64,000 nt of DNA from Haloarcula nitratireducens (GCF_019599505.1 NZ_RKLT01000002.1:310001-374000); one strand, 5' to 3'; counted from the first letter of the stretch, positions 1 through 9,636 are shown. Program-made: numbers and translations. The notes: generated by a model from the sequence alone, not told the origin.

Positions 1-705
1 GAACCGTACAACGAGACGCTGGCCGGCCACGCGGGACTGCTCGTCGTCCAGCCGACCCAGGAGTTCACCGCGACGGAACGCGCGGTGCTCGAAAACTACA
101 CCGACGCCGGTGGCCACGTCGTGATCCTCGGCGAGCCGACCCAGACGCGCGTCAGCGGCGGCCTGATCGCCAGCTCGACGGTCGTCTCCTTCGGCGCGAA
201 CAACCTGACGAGCCAGTACGGATTCCGCATGGGTGCCGAGACGCTGTTCAACGTCGACGACGCGGCCAACGACAACAACTTCAAGAGCATCTACGCGGCC
301 CCGAACGGCGATGGCCCGCTGACCGAGGGCGTCGACACTGTCACCTTCGACACCGGTAGCTACGCCTCCGTGCGCGACGACAGCGACGCCGAGGTGGTAT
401 ACACCGCCGTCGACGGCACACAGACGCTCCAGACCCGGCGGACGGGGCAGTACCCGACCGTCGTTCGCACGGAGAACGTCGTCTTCGTCGCCGACGCGTC
501 CGTCCTCGAACGAACCGAGGTGTACGACGCCGACAACGAGGCGTTCGTCGGCAACCTCCTCTCGTTCCTCGCGGCGGGTGACGCGCCCGACCGCGTCCCG
601 GGCCCCGAACCCGACGCCGACGAGGAGACCACGTCCGGCTCGACGCCGACCGGCGGATCCACGCCGACGACTCCCGGCAATACGACGACGCCGACCGCCG
701 GCTGA
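1..705 (+). CDS. DUF4350-like protein, 5'-truncated by the window edge
   Basis: The frame is open from base 1, so only the last 234 codons are visible and the start lies upstream. The stretch LLVVQPTQEFTATERAVL followed by GGHVVILGEP looks like the strand / acidic helix / glycine-turn / strand pattern of DUF4350 domains, which sense or bind an unknown ligand in membrane-associated archaeal proteins. The last 40 residues are rich in Pro, Thr, Gly and Ser (GSTPTGGSTPTTPG), typical of a secreted low-complexity tail. No membrane segment is visible in this part. It converges on secY. The domain name is tentative; that this is a real C-terminal coding region is well supported by acidic composition and codon bias. 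Confidence 0.7.
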   Translation, partial: EPYNETLAGHAGLLVVQPTQEFTATERAVLENYTDAGGHVVILGEPTQTRVSGGLIASSTVVSFGANNLTSQYGFRMGAETLFNVDDAANDNNFKSIYAAPNGDGPLTEGVDTVTFDTGSYASVRDDSDAEVVYTAVDGTQTLQTRRTGQYPTVVRTENVVFVADASVLERTEVYDADNEAFVGNLLSFLAAGDAPDRVPGPEPDADEETTSGSTPTGGSTPTTPGNTTTPTAG

Positions 706-759
706 CGGCCGGAAGCATTGCCGACCCCGACGAACGGGAGACGAACGAGTGGCTATGTG

Positions 760-780
760 AGAAAATCGCGCTCTTTTTCG
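760..780. terminator. T-tracts between convergent genes
   Basis: In the 153-bp gap between the first gene and secY, a T5 tract (774-778) sits on the plus strand. A T4 tract (complement of 762-765) sits on the minus strand. Archaeal RNA polymerase stops at oligo-U, so these could end both converging transcripts. No strong hairpin is needed or seen. Confidence 0.35.
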
Positions 781-858
781 CTTACGGCCGGTTACGGCTC
801 GGATCGGACAGATGTGACTCCCGAACGGGAGCGACCGCGAAGAAGAATTTCGGCGGCC

Positions 859-2325
859 TCAGCCGAACATCTGGCGCATCATCGGATGCATCTCCATGAG
901 CTGTTCCTCCGCGATCTCCTCGTACAGCTTGTACGTGATAGAGACCGTCAGCAACAGCCCGGTACCGGAGACACCGCCGATGGTACCCAGCATGTTGGCC
1001 ATCACGGCGAGCAACCCGACGAGGGCACCGCCAATGACGGTGACCTGCGGGATGTACCGTTCCAGCACTTTCTCGATGACGCCGACGTTCTGTCGGAACC
1101 CGGGGATCTGCATCCCGGAGTTGTGGATCTGCTTGGCCGTGGCTTCCGGGCCCATGTCGGTCGTCTCGACCCAGAAGACGGCGAAGATAGCGCCGCCGAC
1201 CAGCATGAACGTCAGGTCGATGCCGACGCGGATGAGGATCTGCCAGGCGGGGTTGGTCGTCGCTTCCAGCCACCACATCCAGTCACCGGGCGACTGGATA
1301 GGGGCCAGATAGTAGAACAGCCCGCCGGTGGCCTGTCCGTTGTTGTAACTGCCCAGCCACCCCGGGAGCGTCCCCAACTGCGAGTGAAGGATGCGTCCGA
1401 GGAACTGGATGTTCGCCTGCAGCGCCCGAACGAGGATCATCGGTAGGACGCTCGCGTAGATGAGCTTCACCGGAAAGCGACCGCGAGCCCCCTTCACCCG
1501 CGCGTTCGAGAGCGGGATCTCGACGCGCACCGACTCGGCGTAGACGACCACCGAGAAGATGAGGATCGTGGTTATCAGCGCCAGGATCTGGCCCTGACCG
1601 AGGAACACGGTCTCCAGACCGCCCGGCGCGAGGACCGGCCCGGTCGCCTGTTCGCCGGTGATGAACTGGAACCAGGTGTAGAGGATACCGCTCCGGCCGC
1701 CGATGAAGGGCGTCGAGAGCAGGCCGCCCAGCAGTCGCTGACTCACGCCGGCGACGATGAAGAGCCCGATACCGGAGCCGACGCCCCACTTCGAGATGAC
1801 CTCGTCCATGAACAGGATGAGGACACCGCCGACGAATATCTGGGCGAAGATGAGCCACTGGACACCGGTCGCGCCGATCCCCAGCGACTGCGCGACGGCC
1901 GTGTCGGCGGGTAAGAACCCGCCTGCGAAGACCATCGGCAGCCCCGTCAGACAGATCATCACCAGCACCAGCAGCTTCTGTAGCCCCTGATAGAGGATCT
2001 GGTCTCGCGGGTCGTCCTGCGTGTTCAGCCCGAGCAGGTTGGCCCCGCCGAGCAACTGCAACACGATCGAGGCCGTGACGATGGGACCGATACCCAACTG
2101 CAGGATGCTCCCCTGCCCCGAGGCTAGAATCGACCCGAATCGGCCGAAGACGTCCTGACTCGCGTCGATGTCGAGACCGAACAGCTTGACGTTCGTCAGG
2201 AAGAAGTACAGCACCAGCACGCCGCCGGTCCACATCAACTTACGCTTAAAGGGGATGTGGCCCTCCGGTCGACGGACTGCCGGCATCCTGACGAGCAACG
2301 GTTCGGCGGTGTCCTTCCAGCTCAT
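859..2325 (-). CDS. secY: Preprotein translocase subunit SecY
   Basis: Pore-forming subunit of the Sec61/SecY channel in the cytoplasmic membrane; it moves or inserts unfolded proteins with SecE and SecG/Sec61beta. The 488-residue protein has about ten hydrophobic segments. It opens with the amphipathic MSWKDTAEPLLVRMPAVRRPEGH helix region, then TM1 (LMWTGGVLVLYFFLTNVKLFG), the plug region near residues 55-75 and the conserved QLGIGPIVTASIVLQLL of TM2. It starts 6 nt after the L15 stop and ends the ribosomal superoperon, the usual archaeal spc arrangement. Confidence 0.97.
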   Translation of the reverse strand: MSWKDTAEPLLVRMPAVRRPEGHIPFKRKLMWTGGVLVLYFFLTNVKLFGLDIDASQDVFGRFGSILASGQGSILQLGIGPIVTASIVLQLLGGANLLGLNTQDDPRDQILYQGLQKLLVLVMICLTGLPMVFAGGFLPADTAVAQSLGIGATGVQWLIFAQIFVGGVLILFMDEVISKWGVGSGIGLFIVAGVSQRLLGGLLSTPFIGGRSGILYTWFQFITGEQATGPVLAPGGLETVFLGQGQILALITTILIFSVVVYAESVRVEIPLSNARVKGARGRFPVKLIYASVLPMILVRALQANIQFLGRILHSQLGTLPGWLGSYNNGQATGGLFYYLAPIQSPGDWMWWLEATTNPAWQILIRVGIDLTFMLVGGAIFAVFWVETTDMGPEATAKQIHNSGMQIPGFRQNVGVIEKVLERYIPQVTVIGGALVGLLAVMANMLGTIGGVSGTGLLLTVSITYKLYEEIAEEQLMEMHPMMRQMFG

Positions 2326-2331
2326 CGGTCG

Positions 2332-2829
2332 TTACTCCTCGTCGTCCGCGTCGGCCTCGTCGGCTTCGGCTTCCGCTTGCCGTTCCTGGCCGCGTTCGCT
2401 CAGTTCCGTCGCGCCGCCGGCCGATTCGACCTTCTCCGTCGCACCGTCCGAGAAGGCGTCGGCGACGATGGTGAGCTCGTTCCGGACCTGCCCGGCACCG
2501 AGCACCTTCACCACGTCGGCCTCGTAGCCGTCCTCGACGACGTCTCGGGCGTCGATGTGGTAGCCGTCGCCGTCTTCTTCGGCGACGCCGTCGGCGGCCA
2601 GCAGCGGTGCGTCCTCGTCGAGTTCGCGGACGTCGACCGTCGCGACGTCCGGTTGAACCTGATCCGGGCGGTTGAAACCGCTCTTGCCCAGGGGCTCGTA
2701 GTTGTGGAACTCGTGTTTGGCGCGGCCCGCGGCACCGCGGCCACCGCGATGGCCGGCACCGCGTCGGTTCTTGTGCGACCCGCCGCCATGCGTGCGCGAC
2801 CCGCGCTGTCGTCGTTTCTTACTCGTCAT
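2332..2829 (-). CDS. rpl15: 50S ribosomal protein L15 (uL15)
   Basis: Large-subunit protein that reaches into 23S rRNA with a basic N-terminal arm. The first 45 residues are Gly/Arg/His-rich (GGGSHKNRRGAGHRGGRG), the family hallmark, followed by the conserved HEFHNYEPLGKSGFNRP region. The C-terminal 30 residues are acidic and Ala-rich (EAEADEADADDEE), a haloarchaeal adaptation. At 165 aa it is of normal archaeal length. Its ATG overlaps the L30 stop by one base (TAATG), implying translational coupling. Confidence 0.96.
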   Translation of the reverse strand: MTSKKRRQRGSRTHGGGSHKNRRGAGHRGGRGAAGRAKHEFHNYEPLGKSGFNRPDQVQPDVATVDVRELDEDAPLLAADGVAEEDGDGYHIDARDVVEDGYEADVVKVLGAGQVRNELTIVADAFSDGATEKVESAGGATELSERGQERQAEAEADEADADDEE

Positions 2830-3293
2830 TATCGCATCGCCTCCAGGAGGTCGTCGATGCCCTCGGTGTCGTGTTTCCCGAGTTCACCGCCTTCCTTGGT
2901 GGGGTGTTTGATCCCGTCGTGCCCGCCGCGCGGCGGGTGCAGACGGAGCGTCGGGGAGAGACCCTGCTCTTTGAGCGTCGTCTCCTCGTCGACCAGCGCC
3001 GCGGCCAGTCCCTCGACGTCGTCGTAGTCGGTGTTCTCGCCGATCCACTCGTCGTCGACGTCGGCGTCGCCCTCGAGCGGCTCGCCGCGCGTTTCGAGCA
3101 GGAGTTCGACGGTCTCCTGGCTCGGTTCGCCGAAGGCCACGAAGTCGTTGACCTTCGAGACCATCCCGCGGTACGTCTCCGTCTGCGGGACCAGCGTGGC
3201 GTGGTTGACGTGGTGGATGTTCAGCATCTTCAGCGTGTCGTGGATGTCCGTATCCATGTTCACGTCGCCGCGGATCTGAACGAGCGCTTGCAT
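2829..3293 (-). CDS. rpl30: 50S ribosomal protein L30 (uL30)
   Basis: Small RNA-binding protein of the large subunit. [13 protein letters not shown] is the archaeal uL30 signature start, and the extended archaeal form (about 154 aa, versus about 60 in bacteria) is present, with LRLHPPRGGHDGIKHP near the C-terminus. An in-frame GTG lies one codon upstream, but the ATG at 3293 fits the family start and gives a one-base TGATG overlap with S5. Confidence 0.95.
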   Translation of the reverse strand: MQALVQIRGDVNMDTDIHDTLKMLNIHHVNHATLVPQTETYRGMVSKVNDFVAFGEPSQETVELLLETRGEPLEGDADVDDEWIGENTDYDDVEGLAAALVDEETTLKEQGLSPTLRLHPPRGGHDGIKHPTKEGGELGKHDTEGIDDLLEAMR

Positions 3294-3931
3294 CACTCGA
3301 TCACCTCGCGCTTCTCGAACGTGCGCTCCGGGACGCGGGCCTGGGCCGTGTTCCGCAGGGCGTTGAACGTCGCCTTCGCGAAGTTGACCGTGGTCCGCGT
3401 GTTCCCGCTACTGCGCGTCCAGATGTCCTCGATGCCGGCCAGTTCCAGCACGTGACGGACGGTCTCTCCGCCCGCGAGCCCCAGCCCGCGCGGTGCGGGC
3501 TGCAGTTCGACCTCGACGCTCCCGGCCTTGCCCTGCGTGCGCAGCGCGACCGTGTGCGGACGGCCGCAGCCACACTCCCAGGACCCGCAGCCGCGGGAGA
3601 CGTCGATGAGGTTCAGCTTCGCCACGTCGATGGCCTTCTGGATGGCACCGCCGACCTGGTCGTCACGCCCTTCGGCGTAACCGACGAGGCCGTCGCGGTT
3701 CCCGACGACGACGACGCAGCGGAACTTCACCCGCCGGCCGGAGTCGGTCATCCGCTGGACCATGTTGATGTCCAGTACTTCGTCTTCCAGATCGGGGACG
3801 AGCTGGTCGACGACTTCCGATTCTTTCAGGGGAAGCCCCGAGGTCAGCGCCTCCTGCATGGAGTCGATGTCGCCCTCGGCGACCTGCTTGCCGAGGCGTG
3901 TCCGGGGTTCCCAGCCGTTGTTAGCGCTCAT
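3293..3931 (-). CDS. rps5: 30S ribosomal protein S5 (uS5)
   Basis: Small-subunit protein at the mRNA entry tunnel, involved in decoding accuracy. Visible are the archaeal opening [16 protein letters not shown], the S5 double-stranded RNA-binding core ([22 protein letters not shown]), the cysteine-rich [14 protein letters not shown] loop conserved in archaeal S5, and the C-terminal [19 protein letters not shown]. It is 212 aa. Four-base ATGA overlap with L18 upstream. Confidence 0.97.
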   Translation of the reverse strand: MSANNGWEPRTRLGKQVAEGDIDSMQEALTSGLPLKESEVVDQLVPDLEDEVLDINMVQRMTDSGRRVKFRCVVVVGNRDGLVGYAEGRDDQVGGAIQKAIDVAKLNLIDVSRGCGSWECGCGRPHTVALRTQGKAGSVEVELQPAPRGLGLAGGETVRHVLELAGIEDIWTRSSGNTRTTVNFAKATFNALRNTAQARVPERTFEKREVIE

Positions 3932-4491
3932 AGTTCGATGTCACCTTCGAGTAGTGTCTCCCGGACTTCGTCGAAGTGCTCCGGGAGGTCTTCGGCGTCG
4001 AAGTCCCCGCTGTACAGCGGGTCGTCCAGCTGTTCGGCGTACTCGGCGATGTGGGCACCGCGCGTGCGCTGCCAGTCGGCGAGGACGTCGTCGTTGTGGG
4101 GGACTTCGAGCCCGGCGTCGATTGCGCCTTCCTGTATTGCGAACACTTTGCTACCTGGGGTCGGGGTGTTGAGGCCGATGTCGAGCACCGCTTCCTCGAC
4201 GCCCGCTTCCTGCGCGCGAAGCCCGGCGAGCAGACCGGTGAGGTACGCCGCGGGCATGTTGCCCGTCGGGGCCTCCCAGCCGTACTCCTCGAGATCGCCC
4301 GAGTGTGCGGCCGCGAGCGTTCGGTCGCCGTCCTGGCCAAGCGTCACCAGCTGCGCCCTGACGTGCTTGTTGCTCTTTCGAGCAACGAGGCGGGGCTTGC
4401 CGGATTTCAGCAGGCGCAACCGCTGATGGTAATCGGTACGGGCCTCGCGGCGTCGCCGCATCGGCACGTTGTATCGTGGTCCTGTCGCCAT
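3928..4491 (-). CDS. rpl18: 50S ribosomal protein L18 (uL18)
   Basis: Binds 5S rRNA together with L5 in the central protuberance. The protein starts [21 protein letters not shown], the archaeal uL18 opening, followed by [24 protein letters not shown], the RNA-binding basic segment. It is 187 aa; the C-terminal third is acidic ([16 protein letters not shown]). One base overlap with the L19e stop. Confidence 0.97.
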   Translation of the reverse strand: MATGPRYNVPMRRRREARTDYHQRLRLLKSGKPRLVARKSNKHVRAQLVTLGQDGDRTLAAAHSGDLEEYGWEAPTGNMPAAYLTGLLAGLRAQEAGVEEAVLDIGLNTPTPGSKVFAIQEGAIDAGLEVPHNDDVLADWQRTRGAHIAEYAEQLDDPLYSGDFDAEDLPEHFDEVRETLLEGDIEL

Positions 4492-4940
4492 TATTCGTCA
4501 CCGTGGTTTGCGTCGATATATCGTTCGAGGTCGGCCACGCTGTCGAACTCGCCACCGCCTGCCTTGTCGTACAGGTCGCGGTACTGCGAACTCGAGAGCG
4601 TGCCGTCGTCGCGCAGTTCGCGCAGCTTCTTCCGCTGTGCGCGGATGCGCGACTCCCATTCCTCTTTGGGGTCCTGACGTGCGCCGGATTTGCCTTTCCG
4701 GTTACCGGCACCCTTCTGGTGGCCGTACGCACGCTTCTTCTGGCGTTCCCGGGCGCGGCCGCGGGAGTTGCCCTTCTCGTCTTTCGCCTGGATGGCGCCC
4801 TCATCGACCAGTTCGCGCACGTCCTCGCGGGTGATCGCGTCCGCGATGTCGCCCTGCTGTTCGGGGTCGAACCAGACGCGGTTCTTCCCGACGTCTAAGA
4901 CGTCCGCCGCGAGTCGCTTCTGTGCGGAGAGATCCGTCAT
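4491..4940 (-). CDS. rpl19e: 50S ribosomal protein L19e (eL19)
   Basis: Archaeal/eukaryotic-specific large-subunit protein. It begins [26 protein letters not shown], the classical eL19 start, followed by the basic linker RGRARERQKKRAYGHQKGAGNRKGK that threads into rRNA, and ends with the helix RELRDDGTLSSSQYRDLYDKAGGGEF. 149 aa, normal size. Overlaps the L32e stop by one base. Confidence 0.97.
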   Translation of the reverse strand: MTDLSAQKRLAADVLDVGKNRVWFDPEQQGDIADAITREDVRELVDEGAIQAKDEKGNSRGRARERQKKRAYGHQKGAGNRKGKSGARQDPKEEWESRIRAQRKKLRELRDDGTLSSSQYRDLYDKAGGGEFDSVADLERYIDANHGDE

Positions 4941-5830
4941 TACTCGTTCACCTCGACTTCGACGTAGGTGGGGTTGAGCACGCGGATGCCCGCGTCCTCG
5001 GCCGCCTCCTCGATGCGCTCGCGCTTGCGGGCACCGACTTTGGAGGCGATCCGGGCCGCCTCGACGTCGCCGTCGATGCCTTCGAGGTCGTCCACGTTGT
5101 GCACGCGGACCTCCTCGAAGCCCGAGGGGTGCTTGCCGCGGACCGCCTTCGGCGAGCGGAAGCCCGCCTCGACCGTGTCGCCTTTGCCCTTGATGCCGCG
5201 GCGCTGCTTCGACAGCTGGCCGCGCGGGCGTCGCCAGGCGGTCGGGACGCGCTTTTTCTTGTGGTAGTCCTGTCGGTTGAACTGCGGCGTGCCGACGCGG
5301 TGTCGCTGTGCCAGCAGTCGGGCCTCCTCGTCGTCGAGGTCGGGGGTCTTCTCGGCGAGCCCGCGGGGCTGGAGTTCCGTCTCCACGTCCTCGTCGGGCT
5401 CTTCTTCGCCGCCTTCCTCTTCGACTTCGGCCTCGGTCTCGGTATCGACTTCGAGTCCGCCGACGTCGGCCTTGATCCGGGCCGCGAGCGCGTTCCCGAT
5501 GCCGTCGACTTCCGCGAGCGCGGACTGATCGGCGGCGCGAACGTCGTCGACCGTCTCGAAGCCGGCCTCGCTGAGCGATTCGGCCTTCGAGTCGCCGACG
5601 CCGCTGATGTCGGTCAGCTCGAGGTCTTCGTCTTCCTCGTCGGCGGACTCGGTGTCCGAGTCGGACTCGTCGTCCGATTCGGCCTGCTCTGCGATCTCGT
5701 CGGGATCTTCGGCGCGTTCGCCCTCCAGTGGCTGCTCCGACTCGACGTCTTCTTGGGGGCCGTCGCCCTGCGTGAGCGCCTCTTCGTTCGCGTCAGCGTC
5801 GCTGCTTTTCCTGTCGGGGTTCTCTGGCAT
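4940..5830 (-). CDS. rpl32e: 50S ribosomal protein L32e (eL32) with long acidic HhH extension
   Basis: The C-terminal half (from about residue 165) is the eL32 domain: [33 protein letters not shown] and [21 protein letters not shown]. eL32 binds 23S rRNA domains. The N-terminal ~165 residues are extra: an acidic, low-complexity stretch, then [30 protein letters not shown] with a second [16 protein letters not shown]. Together these read as paired helix-hairpin-helix motifs like those in nucleic-acid-binding proteins. At 296 aa it is about twice the usual length; similar extensions are known in haloarchaea. One-base overlap with L6. Confidence 0.95.
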   Translation of the reverse strand: MPENPDRKSSDADANEEALTQGDGPQEDVESEQPLEGERAEDPDEIAEQAESDDESDSDTESADEEDEDLELTDISGVGDSKAESLSEAGFETVDDVRAADQSALAEVDGIGNALAARIKADVGGLEVDTETEAEVEEEGGEEEPDEDVETELQPRGLAEKTPDLDDEEARLLAQRHRVGTPQFNRQDYHKKKRVPTAWRRPRGQLSKQRRGIKGKGDTVEAGFRSPKAVRGKHPSGFEEVRVHNVDDLEGIDGDVEAARIASKVGARKRERIEEAAEDAGIRVLNPTYVEVEVNE

Positions 5831-6366
5831 CAGGCGTCACCTCGGCTCGGTTTCTGGGTGATGTACACCCCGTCCTGAAACACGCGCACGTCCTTGTCGT
5901 TGATGCGCGTGAGCTGTTCGATGTCCGCGGCGGTCTGGCCGACGGCTTCGATGTCGGACCCAGTCAGGGTCAGCTCCTCGCCGTCGACAGACACGTCGGT
6001 GTCACCGTGGATGGTGGTCCGACGGGCCGCTCGCTCGCCGAGGAAGTTCTCGATGACGACTTCGTCGCCTTCGACGTCGACCTGCATGGGGAAGTGAGAG
6101 TAGAAGACTTCCATCTCGTACTCCCAGCCCTCGGTCACGCCGTGGAACATGTTCTCTACGTGGCTCTCGAAGGTCCCGACTGTCGAGTTCGTCTTCGCGT
6201 CCTCCTCGACGGATTCGATGACGACGACGCCGTCCTCGACGGAGACGTCGATCGCGGGATACCAGAGCCGTCGCGTGACGCTACCGTTGTCACCCTCGAC
6301 CGTGAGGTCGAGATGGTCCAGTTCGGCGGTCACGCCTTCCGGAATTTCCAGTTCTACTCGTGTCAT
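5830..6366 (-). CDS. rpl6: 50S ribosomal protein L6 (uL6)
   Basis: Large-subunit protein near the factor-binding site, made of two tandem similar beta/alpha domains. Starts [23 protein letters not shown] with ATG at 6366; the frame remains open upstream but that part is not family-like. [24 protein letters not shown] is the conserved archaeal domain junction, and [19 protein letters not shown] begins the second domain. 178 aa. Two-base gap after S8. Confidence 0.96.
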   Translation of the reverse strand: MTRVELEIPEGVTAELDHLDLTVEGDNGSVTRRLWYPAIDVSVEDGVVVIESVEEDAKTNSTVGTFESHVENMFHGVTEGWEYEMEVFYSHFPMQVDVEGDEVVIENFLGERAARRTTIHGDTDVSVDGEELTLTGSDIEAVGQTAADIEQLTRINDKDVRVFQDGVYITQKPSRGDA

Positions 6367-6368
6367 TG

Positions 6369-6761
6369 TCAGTATACGTACGCGATGACCTGACCACCGA
6401 CGCCCTCCTCGCGGGCCTCGTAGTGGCTCATGATGCCGTGGCTGGTCGAGACGACGAGCGTCCCGTAGTCGCGGGCGGGGAGGAACCGCTTCTCCCACTT
6501 CTCGAACTCGTCTGCGCCCGCCGAGTAGCGGGGCTTGACCGGGCCACACTCGTTGATGGCACCTTTCAGTTCGACCTCGAACTCGCCGGCCTTGCCGTCG
6601 TCGACGAAGCTGAAGCCGTCGATGTACCCGCGGTCGTAGAAGACCTCGAGGACGGAGCCGATCTCGTTCGAAGCGGGCGATACCGTCTGATCCAGATGCC
6701 CGACGCTCTCGGCGTTGTCGATGGCCGATAGGGCGTTGGCGAATGGGTCGTTTCCTGTCAT
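6369..6761 (-). CDS. rps8: 30S ribosomal protein S8 (uS8)
   Basis: Primary 16S rRNA-binding protein that nucleates the central domain of the small subunit. The start at 6761 gives MTGNDPFANALSAIDNAESVG, the archaeal S8 opening; the frame is open further upstream but that overlaps S14. FEKWEKRFLPARDYGTLVVSTSHGIMSHYEA holds the conserved C-terminal STSxG signature. 130 aa, normal. Two bases after the S14 stop. Confidence 0.96.
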   Translation of the reverse strand: MTGNDPFANALSAIDNAESVGHLDQTVSPASNEIGSVLEVFYDRGYIDGFSFVDDGKAGEFEVELKGAINECGPVKPRYSAGADEFEKWEKRFLPARDYGTLVVSTSHGIMSHYEAREEGVGGQVIAYVY

Positions 6762-6763
6762 GG

Positions 6764-6943
6764 TTAGCTGTACTTCTTGAAGCCCATTCCCCGCGAGATC
6801 TCGCGGAAGCACTGGCGACACAGCCAGATGTCGTACTTGCCGACGAGTCCCTGTTCGCGCCCGCAGCGCTGACAGGACTCTAGCTGGCCGGTCCGCTCGC
6901 TCTCTGCGGCGTCGGGCTCTTCTGTGGTTTCACTTTCGCTCAT
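6764..6943 (-). CDS. rps14: 30S ribosomal protein S14 (uS14), zinc-binding type
   Basis: A 59-aa gene filling the gap between S8 and L5. The translation has the zinc ribbon CQRCGRE...LCRQCFRE (two CxxC pairs) and ends RGMGFKKYS, the invariant archaeal S14 C-terminus. The first 20 residues ([20 protein letters not shown]) are an acidic haloarchaeal extension. S14 sits in the head of the 30S subunit beside S3 and S10. Its ATG at 6943 overlaps the L5 stop by four bases and its stop is two bases before S8, so it belongs to the operon. Confidence 0.96.
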   Translation of the reverse strand: MSESETTEEPDAAESERTGQLESCQRCGREQGLVGKYDIWLCRQCFREISRGMGFKKYS

Positions 6944-7470
6944 TCGCTCACCTCCACGTCGAAGGTCGACTCGACGAACGCCGTCGCGTCCTCGGGGTTG
7001 AGTCGATGGTTCGAGGGAATCGAGCGCGACGCCTGGTCTCGCTTGGCGACGCGGTAACCGGGACGGACGAGGTTGACCGTCACGTCCAGCCCGTAGATCC
7101 CGATGCTCGGGTCGTACTCCTGGCTCGGGAACTCGGTGTGTTCCTCGACGCCGAAGCTGAAGTTGCCGGTGTCGTCGAACTGGCTCTTTTTCATCTCGGC
7201 GAGCGGCAGCGCGGTGTCGAGGAACTCCTCTGCGGCCTCGTCGCGCAGGGTGACCTTCGCACCGATGGGGTCGCCCTCGCGGATGTCGAACTCGCCGACG
7301 GTTCGCTTCGCCTTCGTCCGAACCGGGTTCTGTCCCGTGATCTCGCCGAGGATGTCCTCGGCGTTGGCGAGGTCACGGCCACCGTGGCCGATGCCCATGT
7401 GGACGACGACCTTCTCGACGCGGGGCTCCCGCATCTCGTGGAAGTCACCGGACTCGCTCTCGGAGCTCAT
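6940..7470 (-). CDS. rpl5: 50S ribosomal protein L5 (uL5)
   Basis: 5S rRNA-binding protein of the central protuberance that contacts P-site tRNA and the small subunit. Visible are [38 protein letters not shown], the family N-terminus, then [25 protein letters not shown] and [27 protein letters not shown]. 176 aa. Four-base overlaps with S4e upstream and S14 downstream. Confidence 0.97.
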   Translation of the reverse strand: MSSESESGDFHEMREPRVEKVVVHMGIGHGGRDLANAEDILGEITGQNPVRTKAKRTVGEFDIREGDPIGAKVTLRDEAAEEFLDTALPLAEMKKSQFDDTGNFSFGVEEHTEFPSQEYDPSIGIYGLDVTVNLVRPGYRVAKRDQASRSIPSNHRLNPEDATAFVESTFDVEVSE

Positions 7471-8246
7471 TCGTCGTCACCTCCGTCGCTCGCGGTCTCG
7501 CCGCTCGCGTCTCCCGACGACGAGTCGTCGTCTGTGAAGTTCTCGTCGATGACGACGACGTACTCTTCGACCGTCTCGAAGCCGTCGTCGCCGTCCGACT
7601 CCGCGCCGTCGATGCCTTCCTGCGAGACGAGGACGTTGTTCTGAGCGGAGCCGGGCGTGACCTGAATCTCGTCGACGGTGCCGATCTCGCCGGCGTGCGT
7701 GCCGTCGACGGCCGTGACGAGCGCGCCCTCCTCGTACTCGAAGTGGGCGACGACGTCGGTGTTCTCGTTGTCGACGACGATGGAGTCGCCGACGTCGTAG
7801 GTCTGGTCGTCGTCGACGACGAGCGTCTCGCCGTCGTGGAGCGCCAACTGAACGTCGCCGCCGGCGACGTGGGTCTTGTTGACGATCTTGCCCAGTTTGG
7901 AGTCGGCCGCGTCCGCGACGATGGGGGTCAGCGCCAGCCGACCGCCCTCGCCGGGGAACACCCGATAGTACTCGTCGCGCTCGGTGAAGGCGAGGATGTC
8001 GAACATCCCGACGGGGCGCTCCTCGTCGGAGACGGCCTTGCCGTTGATGAGCACGTTGTCCTCGTTGAGCGCGTAGCGCGCTTCCTTGCGGTTGTCGGCG
8101 TAGCCGAGCACGTCCCGCAGGACGATGAGCAGGGGGACCCCCGACTCACCGTGCGGGCCGGCTCCGGCCTTGACCGTAAACGTCGCCGTCTTGCGCTCTA
8201 CGGGCCAGCTGTCCGGCACCGAGAGTCGCTTCTGATGTTTACTCAT
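7467..8246 (-). CDS. rps4e: 30S ribosomal protein S4e (eS4)
   Basis: Archaeal/eukaryotic small-subunit protein with an S4-like RNA-binding domain, a central beta domain and a KOW motif. [19 protein letters not shown] is the canonical start; [26 protein letters not shown] is the S4 domain; [17 protein letters not shown] is the KOW segment. 259 aa with an acidic Ser/Asp/Gly-rich C-terminal tail of about 20 residues. Overlaps L24 by four bases. Confidence 0.97.
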   Translation of the reverse strand: MSKHQKRLSVPDSWPVERKTATFTVKAGAGPHGESGVPLLIVLRDVLGYADNRKEARYALNEDNVLINGKAVSDEERPVGMFDILAFTERDEYYRVFPGEGGRLALTPIVADAADSKLGKIVNKTHVAGGDVQLALHDGETLVVDDDQTYDVGDSIVVDNENTDVVAHFEYEEGALVTAVDGTHAGEIGTVDEIQVTPGSAQNNVLVSQEGIDGAESDGDDGFETVEEYVVVIDENFTDDDSSSGDASGETASDGGDDE

Positions 8247-8605
8247 GCGGAATCATCCTCCGATTCGAGACGCGCCTCGCGCTCGTCGTCTTCGAGCGTC
8301 AGCCCGGTCACTCGAACGTTCGAGGTGTCGAGCGGGCGGGGGACCTCCTCGCCGTCGGTCTTCTCGAGGACGACGTCCTCGACGTGGATGACGGCGTCCG
8401 TGAGGTCGACGTCGACGACTTCGCCCTCTTCGCCGGCGAAGTCGCCGCGGAGCACCTCGACGGTGTCCCCGGCGTTGACGCGGACGTTTCGCTGGCCGTA
8501 CTCCTCGCGGAGGTCGGCCGAGAGCGTGGCCCGCACCTGCTTGTGTCGCTCGTGGAGCGGTGCGCGTCGTTGACTCGTTCGCTGTTTGTCTGGTTGCTCG
8601 CTCAT
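8243..8605 (-). CDS. rpl24: 50S ribosomal protein L24 (uL24)
   Basis: Assembly-initiating large-subunit protein, located near the peptide exit. It contains the KOW motif [25 protein letters not shown], preceded by [26 protein letters not shown] as in archaeal uL24. 120 aa, C-terminus acidic. Starts 4 bases after the L14 stop and overlaps S4e by four. Confidence 0.96.
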   Translation of the reverse strand: MSEQPDKQRTSQRRAPLHERHKQVRATLSADLREEYGQRNVRVNAGDTVEVLRGDFAGEEGEVVDVDLTDAVIHVEDVVLEKTDGEEVPRPLDTSNVRVTGLTLEDDEREARLESEDDSA

Positions 8606-8609
8606 GGTT

Positions 8610-9008
8610 CTATACGATCATCGTCGCTGCGGAGGCGACACTGCCGAACCGTTCCGCGACTTCCCGCGAGATGGGGCCTTTCAGCTCGGTCCCGCGCGGG
8701 TCCTCGTTCTCGTCCACGATGACGGCCGCGTTGTCTTCGAACTTGACGCGGGTGCCGTCGGGACGGCGGATGGGCTTTCGCTGGCGGACGACGACGGCTT
8801 CGAGCACCTGACGACGCATCTCGGGCGTCCCCTTGGTGACCGATACCGTGATCTTGTCGCCCAGCCCGGCCTTCGGATGCCGGTTCTTCGTCCCCGAGTA
8901 GCCGTGAACGGAGATGACTTTCAGCTCGCGTGCGCCAGTGTTGTCGGCACACGTGATAAGCGAGCCCTTCTCCAGCCCTTGGGTGACGTCTGCGTTGAGC
9001 GCCTCCAT
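8610..9008 (-). CDS. rpl14: 50S ribosomal protein L14 (uL14)
   Basis: Large-subunit beta-barrel protein at the intersubunit bridge next to L19e. Visible are [23 protein letters not shown], the uL14 signature, then [31 protein letters not shown] and [16 protein letters not shown]. 132 aa. One-base overlap with S17. Confidence 0.97.
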   Translation of the reverse strand: MEALNADVTQGLEKGSLITCADNTGARELKVISVHGYSGTKNRHPKAGLGDKITVSVTKGTPEMRRQVLEAVVVRQRKPIRRPDGTRVKFEDNAAVIVDENEDPRGTELKGPISREVAERFGSVASAATMIV

Positions 9009-9361
9009 TAGTTCTCACCGTCCTCTACGCCGTCTGTGGCCTCGTCCGAGCCCACACTGACGACGACGTGACTCTTCGTCTTCGAGAGCGGTCGACACTC
9101 TGCTATCGTGACCGTGTCACCGACCGCGAGGTCGAGACAGTCGGGTGCGTGAGCCGGAACGCGGCTCCGCCGCTTCATAAAGCGGTCGTACTTCGGCACC
9201 TTCACGTCGTACTCGCGTTCGACGACGACGGTCTTCTCCATGTCAGTGGAAGCGACCTCACCGTCCAGCGTCTGACCGCGCACGGAGAGCTCTCCGTGGA
9301 ACGGGCAGTTCTGGTCGGTACAGGTCGTTTCCGGTTCCTGTACGTTCAGTCCTAGCGCCAT
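9008..9361 (-). CDS. rps17: 30S ribosomal protein S17 (uS17)
   Basis: OB-fold 16S rRNA-binding protein. Starts [30 protein letters not shown], typical for haloarchaeal S17 with a Cys pair, then [58 protein letters not shown], the core. 117 aa, longer than bacterial S17. Its start overlaps the rnp1 stop by ten bases. Confidence 0.96.
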   Translation of the reverse strand: MALGLNVQEPETTCTDQNCPFHGELSVRGQTLDGEVASTDMEKTVVVEREYDVKVPKYDRFMKRRSRVPAHAPDCLDLAVGDTVTIAECRPLSKTKSHVVVSVGSDEATDGVEDGEN

Positions 9362-9636
9362 TTGGAATCACCTGAATTCTCTGTGCGACGAGCGGGACGA
9401 GCGACGAGTTTCTCGCCTTCGATACGGACTCGCTGCCCGTGTACGTCGAAGGCGAACGTCGCGTCGTCCTTCGGCACGTGCCACACCCGGTCTGCTCCCT
9501 CGATGGTCAGCGTCTGGGTCGTCTCGACGACGACCGCTCCGCTGATGCCGACGGCGTCCGGGTTGGACGCGGCGACGACCTCGACGTCGAGGCCGACGAG
9601 TTCGTGACGGGAGAGCGTCTCGGGTGTCAGTGGCAT
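9352..9636 (-). CDS. rnp1: Ribonuclease P protein component 1 (Pop4/Rpp29)
   Basis: Protein subunit of archaeal RNase P, which trims the 5' leader of tRNA precursors; it binds the specificity domain of the RNA with Rpp21. The 94-aa protein shows the Sm-like barrel pattern of Rpp29: [33 protein letters not shown] and [24 protein letters not shown]. The location between L29 and S17 is the conserved archaeal position. Overlaps S17 by ten bases and L29 by one. Confidence 0.92.
   Translation of the reverse strand: MPLTPETLSRHELVGLDVEVVAASNPDAVGISGAVVVETTQTLTIEGADRVWHVPKDDATFAFDVHGQRVRIEGEKLVARPARRTENSGDSKWR

Noticed and set aside
718..1446. Long plus-strand frame opposite secY.
   Set aside because: Its sequence is the antisense of secY codons, His/Asp/Gly-rich, with no motif; SecY on the minus strand is unambiguous.
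4922..5878. 318-codon plus-strand frame opposite L32e.
   Set aside because: Repetitive Leu/Val/Gly/Asp content arises from the complement of acidic low-complexity codons; L32e is certain.
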